Assembly: GCA_033398695.1 (NCBI GenBank) | Contig: CM065811.1 | Location: forward strand, 77,256,001 to 77,320,000 | DNA length: 64,000 bases | Direction of reading: 5' to 3' | Source of the DNA: Orobanche coerulescens | Lineage: Eukaryota; Streptophyta; Magnoliopsida; Lamiales; Orobanchaceae | Made by a program: the position numbers and the translations under genes | Shown: piece by piece, positions 42,701 through 55,535 of the stretch | Position numbering within the stretch: the stretch's first letter is position 1 | How the letters are laid out: the number at the start of each line of letters is the position of its first letter | The notes under the pieces: model-generated | Database searches by the model: none | What the model was told of the DNA's origin: nothing | What the model saw: the letters and a program-made list of their open reading frames with translations, nothing else

Positions 42701-45428
42701 CCATTGAGAAATGCACTTTTCACATCCATCTGGTAGACTTCAAAATCCTTGTATGCTACATATGCAAGGAATAGTCTGATAGCTTCAAGTCTTGCTACAG
42801 GTGCATAAGTTTCATCAAAATCTATTCCTTCACATTGTTATGCTTTTGCAACTAGTCTGGCTTTATTCCTAACAACAGCTCTAGTTCATCACATTTGTTT
42901 TTGTACACCCATTTAGTGCCTATAACTTTCTTGTGATCTGGTCTGTCTGTTAGTTCCCAAACATTGTTTCTTTCCATCTGGTTGAGCTCTTATTGCATTG
43001 CAATTATCCATGAGTAGTCCTCCAGAGCTTGATTTGTTGTTTTGGGTTCCATTTGAGACATGAAACATGAGGAACATTGCCATTCCTGCCGGTTATGTGG
43101 ATTGTCTAGTTCTGACTCCATCAGTTAGGTTTCCAATTATCTGTTGAATGGGATGATCTCTGAGCCATTTGGGGATATTTTCTTCAGGGTTTGTTCCCCC
43201 TGTTGAGTTGCTTTGGTGAACTTCTTCTCCCTCTGCATCAGCTTGGTTCTAGTCTTCTTGATCTGCAATAGGATCAGCTACAGTCATGTCATCTGCAGGT
43301 GGGGTTTCTGTCTGCTCTTCAGATGTATCTTTGTCACATACATATGGGTTTTCATCAGCTGCAGATGGATCAGGTAGGTTTTGGGATCCTATCTGATCTG
43401 CAGTTGAGTCTTCAGGATGATCTGCAGGTGAGTCCATCATTCCTGTGTCATGAATGATGACTTCTTCTAGGGTGGCAGATTTGAGCCTTTTCTCAATTGA
43501 TTCCACCTGTTTCCTGTACTCAACAGTTGACTCGTCAAACCCAACATAAGATGTTTCTTCCACAACTAATGTTCTTTTGTTAAATAATATGTATGTCTTG
43601 CTTCTTTCAGCAACACCATTTTGCTGTGGTGTTCTTGCGGCAGATACTTCATGATGGATTCCATTTTGATCATTGTACTCAGTGATTGACTTGTTGAGAA
43701 ATTCTCCTCCTCTATTTGATCTGATTTGATGATTGAGAGAGATTTCTCATTTTGAATCTTCCTTAGCAGCTCTGGTAACTTTGTTAGCCTTTCACTCTTT
43801 TTATAGAGAAAAACAACCCATGTGAATCTTGAGTAGTCATCCACTACTACTAGAGCATGCTTCCTTCCACTTAATGTCCTTGGCTTAATGGGGCCAAAGA
43901 GATCCATATGAAGTAGATCTAAAATCCTGGTGGTGAGAGTGGTAGGCTAAACTGGCTTGAATGATGCTGCAGTGCTTTTCATTCTGGCATGCATCACATA
44001 GAGCTTCTTTCTTGAATACTTCTTCTGGAAGTCCTCTGACCAGCTTTTGAGAGCTTATCTTATTGATGGAAGTTCAGGTGACATAATCTCTTGTGCCATA
44101 GCCATCCATTTTCAACAATGGTCTTAGATAGAAATAGGTGTTTAGAGTGCCTGTATTCCAATCTATCATGTAGACATCTCTTCTTCTAAATCCTTGTAGC
44201 TTCACTTCTCAAAATAGGATATCAATCACCATGCATTTCCAAATAGTTAAGACTACTAGATTCTTCTCATCACAGAATTAGCTTATGCTCAGCAGTTGTA
44301 TTTGAGCCCTTTGATATAGTGTACTTTAGATATGGTTATATTTCCTCTGTGCAGCTCTCCAAATCCTTTTATCTGACCTCTAGAGCTATCTCCAAAGGTT
44401 ACATTTGGTCCTCTTTCCTTGGTGTAGTTTGAAAGCACCTTCTTGTTCCCTGTCATGTGCCTTGAGCATCCAGAATCTACAAACCATTCTTAACCTCCTA
44501 TTGTTGAGCTCCAGGAGATGTAGTAGTAGTCCTTCCACCTTTTCTACAATCAGACAAGCAAAGATTTAGGTACCCAAATTTGTGTGGGTCCTTTGGGGTT
44601 AGTAGGCTTCCTGAAGAGTTAATTTCTCCTTGGATTATAAAAGTTATGTTGTCTACCCCTATAAGGTGTGTGCTGTCTGGGTCTATATCCTTGGTTAGGA
44701 TTGTGTACTGGATATGCCTCATAAAATCTGTGGTGTGCGCCATTTCTAAATCTTGGCTGAGACCATTTATTAAATCGTTGGGGTCTCCACACCTGTTCAT
44801 TTTGGAAATTTAGATAACCTTGAGCTTTCCATTTGCCTCTCCTATTTTGAAATCTGTTTTTAGGGAGTCTTTGGTAATAGTTGGCATAATGTTTTGGCTG
44901 CTGCTTTTGCCATGGCCATTGCCTAGTCTCCTGTCTAGGTGGCTGCCTTGTGAACCTTGGCTGCTGCCTAAACTTTTGACTGGGAAGCTACCTATTTTGA
45001 AATACGGATTTATATGTAGGCTCAAAAGCTTGGACAATTGTTTCTCCCTTGATAAAAGTGGTTTTTGAACTAGAAGGAGTGTTGGGGTCATATCCAAGGC
45101 CAGATCTGGAATAAAGTGGCCTCTTGTTCATACACAATTCATCCAGGGTTATAGATGCCTTGAGGGATGTTATTTCCTTAGCCTGTATATTACTTAGCTG
45201 TGTCAGTTTGGCAAACTCAGATTTAACATGAGCAAGTGCAGCTGATTTCTCACTATTTAAGACAGTTAACCTTTTAATCTCAGCTGTAGTATTATCAGCC
45301 AAGTTTTTCAATTTGCTTTTAGCCTATTTTGCAAATTCAGATTTGATTTGTGTCAACTCTAGGCTGAGTTTTTCAAAATTATTTTTCAGCTGTCTATTCT
45401 CATCTTGCAGCTGTGTTTTCTCCTTGGA
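42701..45428 (-). pseudogene. gag-pol: Unit 1: copia C gag tail-PR-IN-RT N-terminus
   Basis: The minus-strand order is coiled-coil gag (45311-44988), basic gag, protease motif (44477-44448), pre-integrase, integrase core (MDLFGPIKPRTLSGRK near 43907), ADQ-rich linker and RT start ([12 protein letters not shown]). It has no CACTA insertion: at about 43965 GAATGATG runs on directly. It shares GAATGATG followed by C, TTCTTAACC and CTCAAAATAGG variants with unit 3. The linker carries unit-specific changes (CTCTTCAGATG near 43316). Confidence 0.88.
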
Positions 45429-47128
45429 TAACACAAGTACAACCACCTCGTAGGTCTAGTAGGGTGTCTCATTTACCTGAGAGGTATGGGCTTGTGCACT
45501 TGGAGGAGTTGGGTCTCCATAAGGTTCCAAGTGATAGCGAGAGACCCAACGACCTATGACCAAGCGATGGTGGATGTATACTCCACAAAATGGCGTGAAT
45601 CTATGGAAGCTGAGATAGACTCGATGCATGTCAATCAGGTCTGGACTCTAGTAGACCGCCCCAAGGGCATAGTGCCTATTGGGAACAAGTGTATCTACAA
45701 GAGAAAGACCAATGGTGATGGCAAGGTTGACGCCTATAAGTCCAGGTTTGTGGCAAAGGGTTATACCTAGAAAGAAGGGATCGACTACCACGATACCTTC
45801 TCGCCCGTAGCTATGATCAAGTCTATTCGCATGATGCTTGCTATAGCTGCCTACCACGATTATGAGATATGACAAATGGATGTAAAGACGGCTTTCCTTA
45901 ATGGATTCCTCGAGGAAGAATTCTATATGGAGCAGCCTAAAGGCTTTGTGTCCGAAGTCGATATTCAGAAAGTGTGCAAGCTTCAGCGTTCCATTTATGG
46001 ATTGAAGCAAGCATTGCGTAGTTGGAACCTTCATTTTGACGAGGCGGTCAAAGAACTTGACTTCGTGCAAAATGAGGAGGAACCTTGTTTATACAAGAGG
46101 GTTAGTGGGATCAAGATCGCAATCTTAGTACTATATGTGGATGACATTCTACTAATAGGAAATGATGTGGGAATGCTCAGTTCTGTGAAAGCTTGGCTTT
46201 CGAGTAATTTGTCCATGAAAGACTTAGGAGAAGCAACCTATATTCTTGGAATTCGACTCTACAGGGATAGAGCAAAGTGAACAATAGGTCTTTCCCAATC
46301 CCTCTATATAGATAAAATCTTAAAGCGATTTAAGATGGATGATTCTAAAAGAGGGTTCCTACCGATGCGACATGGAATAAAACTCTCCTTGAAGATGTGT
46401 CCTCAAAGTGAGGAACAACGAAAGGAAATGAGTAATATACCATATGCTTCAGCCGTGGGTAGCCTTATGTATGCTATGTTGTGTACGAGACCTGACATTG
46501 CGCATGCTGTAAGAGTGGTGATTTCAGGCAAACCCAGGTAGGGAATATTGGACTACCGTAAAGAATGTTCTCAAGTACTTAAGAAGGACTAGAGATATGG
46601 TTCTGATGTATGGCGGTGGAGAATTGGATATGGTGGGATTCACTGATTCGGACTTTCAAGGACTTAAGGACGATTCGATGTCTACTTCTGGCTACATATT
46701 TACTCTTAATGGAGGAGCAGTATCTTAGCGTAGCGCCAAGCAAAGCGCGACTGCTGATTCCACCTGTCAGGCTGAGTATCAAGCAGCCTCGGAGGCTTCC
46801 AAGGAAGGGTTCTGTATTAAGAAGTTTTTGGGAGTACTTCAAGTGATACCATGTCCGAAATGCTGTTCACTGTCTTTGCGACAACGATGGAGCTGTAGCG
46901 CAGGCCAAGGAGCCGAGGTTTCACAACAGCACCAAACATATTGAGATGAAGTATCATCTCGTAAGAGAATTTGTTTGCAAGGGAAACATTGTGCTGCATA
47001 AAGTAGACTCAACCGATAACATCGCTGATCCACTGACCAAGCCACTTTCTCAGACTAGCTTGGAGCGTCATCTGGAGAACATGGGTATTAGATACCATAG
47101 TATGTGGCATTGAGTGCAAGTGGGAGAT
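45428..47128 (+). pseudogene. pol: Unit 2: copia D reverse transcriptase and RNase H
   Basis: As in unit 1, but with an extra TGA at 46278-46280 cutting the RT thumb and a TAG in the SWRSAK motif near 46727. A four-base loss near 45540 shifts the linker frame. Variants GCTTGGCTTTC (46191) and GAAGATGTG (46390) are shared with unit 4, not with units 1 and 3. The sequence around 46855-46880 is scrambled relative to unit 4. Confidence 0.9.
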
Positions 47129-49116
47129 TGTTAGGAGTATGCCCTCGAATGCCACTCGGAGGATGTTGAGTGAGGGCATTGTACTTGAAATTATGTAAAT
47201 CATTTATATAAGGCAATGAATGTTTCTTTATTTATTGGAAGTTACTGGCATTCTTAACTCGTAAATATACATATAGAAACTAGTCCGTGTATTTGAGAGC
47301 AAAACGTTCCACTCCTTATTGGATAAGGGGGTCGGCACTGGAAATGTTTATAGCTCAAATACTTAATCGTTCGCAAGTTGATGAAACTTGGTAGGCGTTA
47401 AGTTTATGTGAAGACTTGTATGACGTGTTCTTTGACATGGAGAGTGCCTGTCGAACACTAATGGTTAGTGGGAGCACATGTTATAGGTATGCTAATTGGA
47501 TTAGTATACTCGAACCGACTCACCCTCGATTCGTCACACAGATTTCACTCTGGGACAGTCAATGACGGAATCGAAAGGTTGTGATTGGTATTCGTGAACC
47601 TTCGACTTGAGGATTTAGTAGGGATGTGCTTGTGACGTTAATATTTTCATTAGAGTAGTTCGACCCTATAAACTGGAAGGTGGGGGTCAACCTCGACGTG
47701 CATCTTGACGGGCAAGTAGCAGGTCCTACTAAATACCAAGATAGAATTCTTTATCTCATTAGTGAGCGGGTTATATGTCATATGCGGTTATTGGCAGATG
47801 AGATCACAAGTCTTTGGCCAAAGCATTGAATCTAGTTGTATTAGATACACGAGAGCTCGATGATCTCGGTTTGCATTAATGCGTGCATAGCATCAAGTAC
47901 AGATAGGGTTTGACTGACTGTGACAATATAACTTGATCAGGACATTTAAAAGAAGGCTTTATACGTATACTGGTATTCACGACAGAATGGTTTTCTGAAT
48001 TATCCCAATAATTCTTTCTCAGTTAGGGTACAGTGTAGGCCGCCAGGCTGGCTAGGTGGTGCTACTACTGTTTGGTTCCTCCCATTGCTGACTGAGACGA
48101 ACCTATCGAGTCGCGCAATAGGATTGAAGAAGGAATAAATCGAGCTTATTCTCTCTTTATTAATATTAGATATTGGATATCTAATTTATTAGACATTGGA
48201 TGTCTAATTAATTTTGGGACATTGGATGTCTAAATTAATTTATTGGATAAATTAATTTATGGCCTAATGAATTAAATATAAAACTGGGTGATTAATTTAA
48301 TTCATGAATATAATTATTTCTTGGAGAAATTAATTATATTATTTTGTATTTGATATGATTAATTAATTGGTTTAATTAATTGATATAAATACATCGGAAC
48401 AGGAATAGAATTTATTTGTTTGAACTCGATAGACTCCGAAACGGACCGGATTCCTCCGGTCCTTCTAGATGGCCGAACCTAACCCACTTGTGTTCACATT
48501 GGTCTTTCTTCCCACCTTAATTGGTGGGAGACCATGACTTTGGTGAAGTAGGTGTGATTATTATTCTTGATTGAATAATACTTATAAGAAGAATAAAAAG
48601 AAAAGAAAGACTCACTTTTGTGAGAGCATGCTCACGGCATAATCAAGAAAAAAGAGAGAAAGAGAAAAATAGTTTTTTCTCAAGAGTTCTTCTTCTTGAT
48701 TTTTATCTTCTACCTATTTTTCTTAGAGAAAAATACTAAATTTATACACTTAGAGTGATAAATAAATTTAGTAAGCTCCGACTACCTCGTTCTAGCCGTA
48801 TCTTTGGAAGATAACAAGGTAGGAGTTATTCCGGTCGACTTCCGGCATGTGGCAAGTAGAGGCACAGTGCTTCGGTGATCGGCATTTTAAAATCTTGGCG
48901 AATCGGATTCATGGAGAACAACTAAAGCTTGGGGAATAGCTCAAGAGAAGGAATCCATTTAATCAACAGACTACAAGGGTGAGTTTCTATATCTCTTGTG
49001 TTTCATATAATATTCGTGTACATGTAGCTAGATCGATCCTCGTAGGGATTCTGATCGGATTAATCTTTGTTTTATCGCTTCCGCTGGGCCTTCGTTTTAG
49101 GCACCGAATCCCAACA
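47129..49116 (+). repeat. Unit 2: D LTR
   Basis: 1,988 bp. TATAAACTGG replaces the TATA motif. GAAACTTGGTAGGCG near 47384 is a unit-specific change. It ends CCCAACA against C sequence. Confidence 0.92.
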
Positions 49117-51845
49117 CCATTGAGAAATGCACTTTTCACATCCATCTGGTAGACTTCAAAATCCTTGTATGCTACATATGCAAGGAATAGTCTGATAGCT
49201 TTAAGTCTTGCTACAGGTGCATAAGTTTCATCAAAATCTATTCCTTCACATTGTTATGCTTTTGCAACTAGTCTGGCTTTATTCCTAACAACAGCTCCAG
49301 TTCATCACATTTGTTTTTGTACACCCATTTAGTGCCTATGACTTTCTTGTGATCTGGTCTGTCTGTTAGTTCCCAAACATTGTTTCTTTCCATCTGGTTG
49401 AGCTCTTATTGCATTGCAATTATCCATGAGTAGTCCTCCAGAGCTTGATCTGTTGTCTTGGGTTCCATTTGAGACATGAAACATGAGGAACATTGCCATT
49501 CCTTCCGGTTATGTGGATTGTCTAGTTCTGACTCCATCAGTTAGGTTTCCAATTATCTGTTGAATGGGATGATCTCTGAGCCATTTGGGGATATTTTCTT
49601 CAGGGTTTGTTCCCCCTGTTGAGTTGTTTTGGTGAACTTCTTCTCCCTCTGCATCAGCTTGGTTCTGGTCTTCTTGATCTGCAATAGGATCAGCTACAGT
49701 CATGTCATCTGCAGGTGGGGTTTCTGTCTGCTCTGCAGATGTATCTTTGTCACCTACATATGGGTTTTCATCAGCTGCAGATGGATCAGGTAGGTTTTGG
49801 GATCCTATCTGATCTGCAGTTGAGTCTTCAGTCTGATCTGCAGGTGAGTCCATCATTACTGTTTCATGAATGATGTGTTCTTCTAGGGTGGCAGATTTGA
49901 GCCTTTTCTCAATTGATTCCACCTGTTTCCTGTACTCAACAGTTGACTCGTCAATCCAAACATAAGGTGTTTCTTCCACAACTAATGTTCTTTTGTTAAA
50001 TACTATGTATGCCTTGCTTCTTTCAGCAACACCATTTTGCTGTGGTGTTCTTGCGGCAGATACTTCATGATGGATTCCATTTTGATCATTGTACTCAGTG
50101 ATTGACTTGTTGAGAAATTCTCCTCCTCTATTTGATATGATCTGATGATTGAGAGAGATTTCTCATTTTGAATTTTCCTTAGCAGCTCAGGTAACTTTGT
50201 TAGTGTTTCACTCTTTTTATAGAGAAAAACAACCCATGTGAATCTTGCGTAGTCATCCACTACTACTAGAGCATGCTTCCTTCCACTTAATGTCCTTGGC
50301 TTGATGGGGCCAAAGTGATCCATATGAAGTAGATCTAAAATCCTGGTGGTGAGAGTGGTAGGCTGAACTGGCTTGAATGATGGTGCAGTGCCTTTTCATT
50401 CTGGCATGCATCACATAGAGCTTCTTTCTTGAATACTTCTTCTGGAAGTCCTCTGACCAGCTTTTGAGAGCTTATCTTATTGATGGAAGTTCAGGTGACA
50501 TAATCTCTTGTGCCATAGCCATCCATTTTCAACAATTGTCTTAGATAGAAACAGGTGTTTAGAGTGCCTGTATTCCAATCTATCATGTAGACATCTCTTC
50601 TTCTAAATCCTTGTAGCTTCACTTCTCCAAATAGGATATCAATCACCATGCATTTCCAAATAGTGAAGACTACTAGATTCTTCTCATCACAGAATTGGCT
50701 TATGCTTAACAGATTGTATTTGAGCCCTTTGATATAGTGTACTTTAGATATGGTTATATTTCCTCTGTGCAGCTCTCCAAATCCTTTTATCTGACCTCTA
50801 GAGCTATCTCCAAAGGTTACATCTGGTCCTCTTTCCTTGGTTTAGTTTGAAAGCACCTTCTTATTCCCTGTCATGTGCCTTGAGCATCCAGAATCTACAA
50901 ACCATTCTTCACCTCCTATTGTTGACCTCCAGGAGATGTAGTAGTAGTCCTTCCACCTTTTCTACAATCAGACAAGCAAAGATTTAGGTACCCAAATTTG
51001 TGTGGGTCCTTTGGGGTTAGTAGGCTTCCTGAAGAGTTGATTTCTCCTTGGATTATAAAAGTTATGTTGTCTACCCCTATAAGGTGTGTGCTGTCTGGGT
51101 CTATATCCTTGGTTAGGATTGTGTCCTGGATATGCCTCATAAAATCTGTGGTATGTGCCATTTCTAAATCTTGGCTGAGACCATTTATTAAATCGTTGGG
51201 GTCTCCACACCTGTTCATTTTGGAAATTTAGATAACCTTGAGCTTTCCATTTGCCTCTCCTATTTTGAAATCTATTTTTAGGTAGTCTTTGGTAATAGTT
51301 GGCATAATGTTTTGGATGCTGCTTTTGCCATGGCCATTGCCTAGTCTCCTGTCTAGGTGCTGCCTTGTGAACCTTGGCTGCTGCCTAAACTTTTGACTGG
51401 GATGCTACCTATTTTGAAATACGGATTTATATGTAGGCTCAAAAGCTTGGACAATTGTTTCTCCCTTGATAAAAGTGGTTTTTGAATTAGAAGGAGTGTT
51501 GGGGTCATATCCAAGGCCAGATCTGGAATAAAGTGGCCTCTTGTTCATACACAATTCATCCAGGGTTATAGATGCCTTGAGGGATGTTATTTCCTTAGCC
51601 TGTATATTACGTAGCTGTGTCAGTTTGGCAAACTCAGATTTAACATGAGCAAGTGCAGTTGATTTCTCACTATTTAAGACAGTTAACCTTTTAATCTCAG
51701 CTGTAGTATTATCAGCCAAGTTTTTCAATTTGCTTTTAGCCTATTTTTCAAATTCATATTTGATTTGTGTCAACTCTAGGCTGAGTTTTTCAAAATTATT
51801 TTTCAGCTGTCTATTCTCATCTTGCAGCTGTGTTTTCTCCTTGGA
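49117..51845 (-). pseudogene. gag-pol: Unit 2: copia C gag tail-PR-IN-RT N-terminus
   Basis: Same domain order. The protease motif is at 50895-50866, and the integrase start reads MDHFGPIKPRTL (Leu to His, near 50323), shared with unit 4. TTCTTCACC and GTTGACCTCC near 50905-50932 are also shared with unit 4. A small deletion near 51358 alters the gag Gln/Arg-rich region. Confidence 0.88.
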
Positions 51846-53546
51846 TAACACAAGTACAACCACCTCGTAGGTCTAGTAGGGTGTCTCATTTACCTGAGAG
51901 GTATGGGCTTGTGCACTTGGAGGAGCTGGGTCTCCATAAGGTTCCAAGTGATAGCCAAGAGACCGACCCAATGACCTATGACCAAGCGATGGTGGATGTA
52001 TACTCCACAAAATGGCGTGAATCTATGGAAGCTGAGATAGACTCGATGCATGTCAATCAGGTCTGGACTCTAGTAGACCGCCCCAAGGGCATAGTGCCTA
52101 TTGGGAACAAGTGTATCTACAAGAGAAAGACCAATGGTGATGGCAAGGTTGACGCCTATAAGTCCAGGTTTGTGGCAAAGGGTTATACCTAGAAAGAAGG
52201 GATCGACTACCACGATACCTTCTCGCCCGTAGCTATGATCAAGTCTATTCGCATGATGCTTGCTATAGCTGCCTACCACGATTATGAGATATGACAAATG
52301 GATGTAAAGACGGCTTTCCTAAATGGATTCCTCGAGGAAGAATTCTATATGGAGCAGCCTAAAGGCTTTGTGTCCGAAGTCGATATTCAGAAAGTGTGCA
52401 AGCTTCAGCGTTCCATTTATGGATTGAAGCAAGCGTTGCATAGTTGGAACCTTCATTTTGACGAGGCGGTCAAAGAACTTGACTTCGTGCAAAATGAGGA
52501 GGAACCTTGTTTATACAAGAGGGTTAGTGGGATCAAGATCGCATTCTTAGTACTATATGTGGATGACATTCTACTAATAGGAAATGATGTGGGAATGCTC
52601 AGTTCTGTGAAAGCTGGGCTTTCGAGTAATTTGTCCATGAAAGACTTGGGAGAAGCAACCTATATTCTTGGAATTCGACTCTACCGGGATAGAGCAAAGT
52701 GAACAATAGGTCTTTCCCAAGCCCTCTATATAGATAAAATTTTAAAGCAATTTAAGATGGATGATTCTAAAAGAGGGTTCCTACCGATGCGACATGGAAT
52801 AAAACTCTCCTTGGAGATGTGTCCTCAAAGTGAGGAACAACGAAAGGAAATGAGTAATATACCATATGCTTCAGCCGTGGGTAGCCTTATGCATGCTATG
52901 TTGTGTACGAGACCTGACATTGCGCATGTTGTAAGAGTGGTGATTTCAGGCAAACCCAGGTAGGGAACATTGGACTGCCGTAAAGAATGTTCTCAAGTAC
53001 TTAAGAAGGACTAGAGATATGGTTCTGATGTATGGCGGTGGAGAATTGGATATGGTGGGATTCACTGATTCGGACTTTCAAGGACTTAAGGACGATTCGA
53101 TGTCTACTTCTGGCTACATATTTACTCTTAATGGAGGAGCAGTATCTTAGCGTAGCGCCAAGCAAAGCGCGATCGCGATTCCACTGTCAGGTGAGTATCA
53201 AGCGGCCTCGGAGGCTTCCAAGGAAGGGTTACGTATTAAGAAGTTTTTGGGAGTACTTCAAGTGATACCATGTCCGAGTGCCTGTTCACTGTCTGCGACA
53301 ACAATGGAGTCTGTAGCGCAGGCCAAGGAGCCGAGGTTTCACAACAGCACCAAACATATTGAGATGAAGTATCATCTCGTAAGAGAATTTGTTTGCAAGG
53401 GAAACATTGTGCTGCATAAAGTAGACTCAACCGATAACATCGCTGATCCACTGACCAAGCCACTTTCTCAGACTAGCTTGGAGCGTCATCTGGAGAACAT
53501 GGGTATTAGATACCATAGTATGTGGCATTGAGTGCAAGTGGGAGAT
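51845..53546 (+). pseudogene. pol: Unit 3: copia D reverse transcriptase and RNase H
   Basis: RT frame 52298-52702 with YVDD intact, then TGA at 52700. Variants GCTGGGCTTTC (52613), GGAGATGTG (52812) and GCATGCTATG are shared with unit 1. The RNase H region near 53155-53300 has a cluster of small changes, for example GCGATCGCGATTCC where unit 1 has GCGACTGCTGATTCC. Confidence 0.9.
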
Positions 53547-55535
53547 TGTTAGGAGTATGCCCTCGAATGCCACTCGGAGGATGTTGAGTGAGGGCATTGT
53601 ACTTGAAATTATGTAAATCATTTATATAAGGCAATGAATGTTTCTTTATTTATTGGAAGTTACTGGCATTCTTAACTCGTAAATATACATATAGAAACTA
53701 GTCCGTGTATTTGAGAGCAAAACGTTCCACTCCTTATTGGATAAGGGGGTCGGCACTGGAAATGTTTATAGCTCAAATACTTAATCGTTCGCAAGTTGAT
53801 GAAACTTGACTGGGCGTTAAGTTTATGTGAAGACTTGTATGACGTGTTCTTTGACATGGAGAGTGCCTGTCGAACACTAATGGTTAGTGGGAGCACACGT
53901 TATAGGTATGCTAATTGGATTAGTATACTCGAACCGACTCACCCTCGATTCGTCACACAGATTTCACTCTGGGACAGTCAATGACGGAATCGAAAGGTTG
54001 TGATTGGTATTCGTGAACCTTCGACTTGAGGATTTAGTAGGGATGTGCTTGTGACGTTAATATTTTCATTAGAGTAGTTCGACCCTATAAACTGGAAGGT
54101 GGGGGTCAACCTCGACGTGCATCTTGACGGGCAAGTAGCAGGTCCTACTAAATACCAAGATAGAATTCTTTTTCTCATTAGTGAGCGGGTTATATGTCAT
54201 ATGCGGTTATTGGCAGATGAGATCACAAGTCTTTGGCCAAAGCATTGAATCTAGTTGTATTAGATACACGAGAGCTCGATGATCTCGGTTTGCATTAATG
54301 CGTGCACAGCATCAAGTACAGATAGGGTTTGACTGACTATGACAATATAACTTGATCAGGACATTTGAAAGAAGGCTTTATACGTATACTGGTATTCACG
54401 ACAGAATGGTTTTTTGAATTATCCCAATAATTCTTTCTCAGTTAGGGTACAGTGTAGGCCGCCAGGCTGGCTAGGTGGTGCTACTACTGTTTGGTTCCTC
54501 CCATTGCTGACTGAGACGGACCTATCGAGTCGCGCAATAGGATTGAAGACGGAATAAATCGAGCTTATTCTCTCTTTATTAATATTAGATATTGGATATC
54601 TAATTTATTAGACATTGGATGTCTAATTAATTTTGGGACATTGGATGTCTAAATTAATTTATTGGATAAATTAATTTATGGCCTAATGAATTAAATATAA
54701 AACTGGGTGATTAATTTAATTCATGAATATAATTATTTCTTGGAGAAATTAATTATATTATTTTGTATTTGATATGATTAATTAATTGGTTTAATTAATT
54801 GATATAAATACATCGGAACAGGAATAGAATTTATCTGTTTGGACTCGATAGACTCCGAAACGGACCGGATTCCTCCGGTCCTTCTAGATGGCCGAACCTA
54901 ACCCACTTGTGTTCACATTGGTCTTTCTTCCCACCTTAATTGGTGGGAGACCATGACTTTGGTGAAGTAGGTGTGATTATTATTCTTGATTGAATAATAC
55001 TTATAAGAAGAATAAAAAGAAAAGAAAGACTCACTTTTGTGAGAGCATGCTCACGGCATAATCAAGAAAAAAGAGAGAAAGAGAAAAATAGTTTTTTCTC
55101 AAGAGTTCTTCTTCTTCATTTTTATCTTCTACTTATTTTTCTTAGAGAAAAATACTAAATTTATACACTTAGAGTGATAAATAAATTTAGTAAGCTCCGA
55201 CTACCTCGTTCTAGCCGTATCTTTGGAAGATAACAAGGTAGGAGTTATTCCGGTCGACTTCCGGCATGTGGCAAGTACAGGCACAGTGCTTCGGTGATCG
55301 GCATTTTAAAATCTTGGCGAATCGGATTCATGGAGAACAACTAAAGCTTGGGGAATAGCTCAAGAGAAGGAATCCATTTAATCAACAGACTACAAGGGTG
55401 AGTTTCTATATCTCTTGTGTTTCATATAATATTCGTGTACATGTAGCTAGATCGATCCTCGTAGGGATTCAGATCGGATTAATCTTTGTTTTATCGCTTC
55501 CGCTGGGCCTTCGTTTTAGGCACCGAATCCCAACA
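53547..55535 (+). repeat. Unit 3: D LTR
   Basis: 1,989 bp, very close to the unit 2 LTR but with GAAACTTGACTGGGCG. It shares CTTCTTCATTTTTATC near 55110 with unit 4. Confidence 0.92.
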
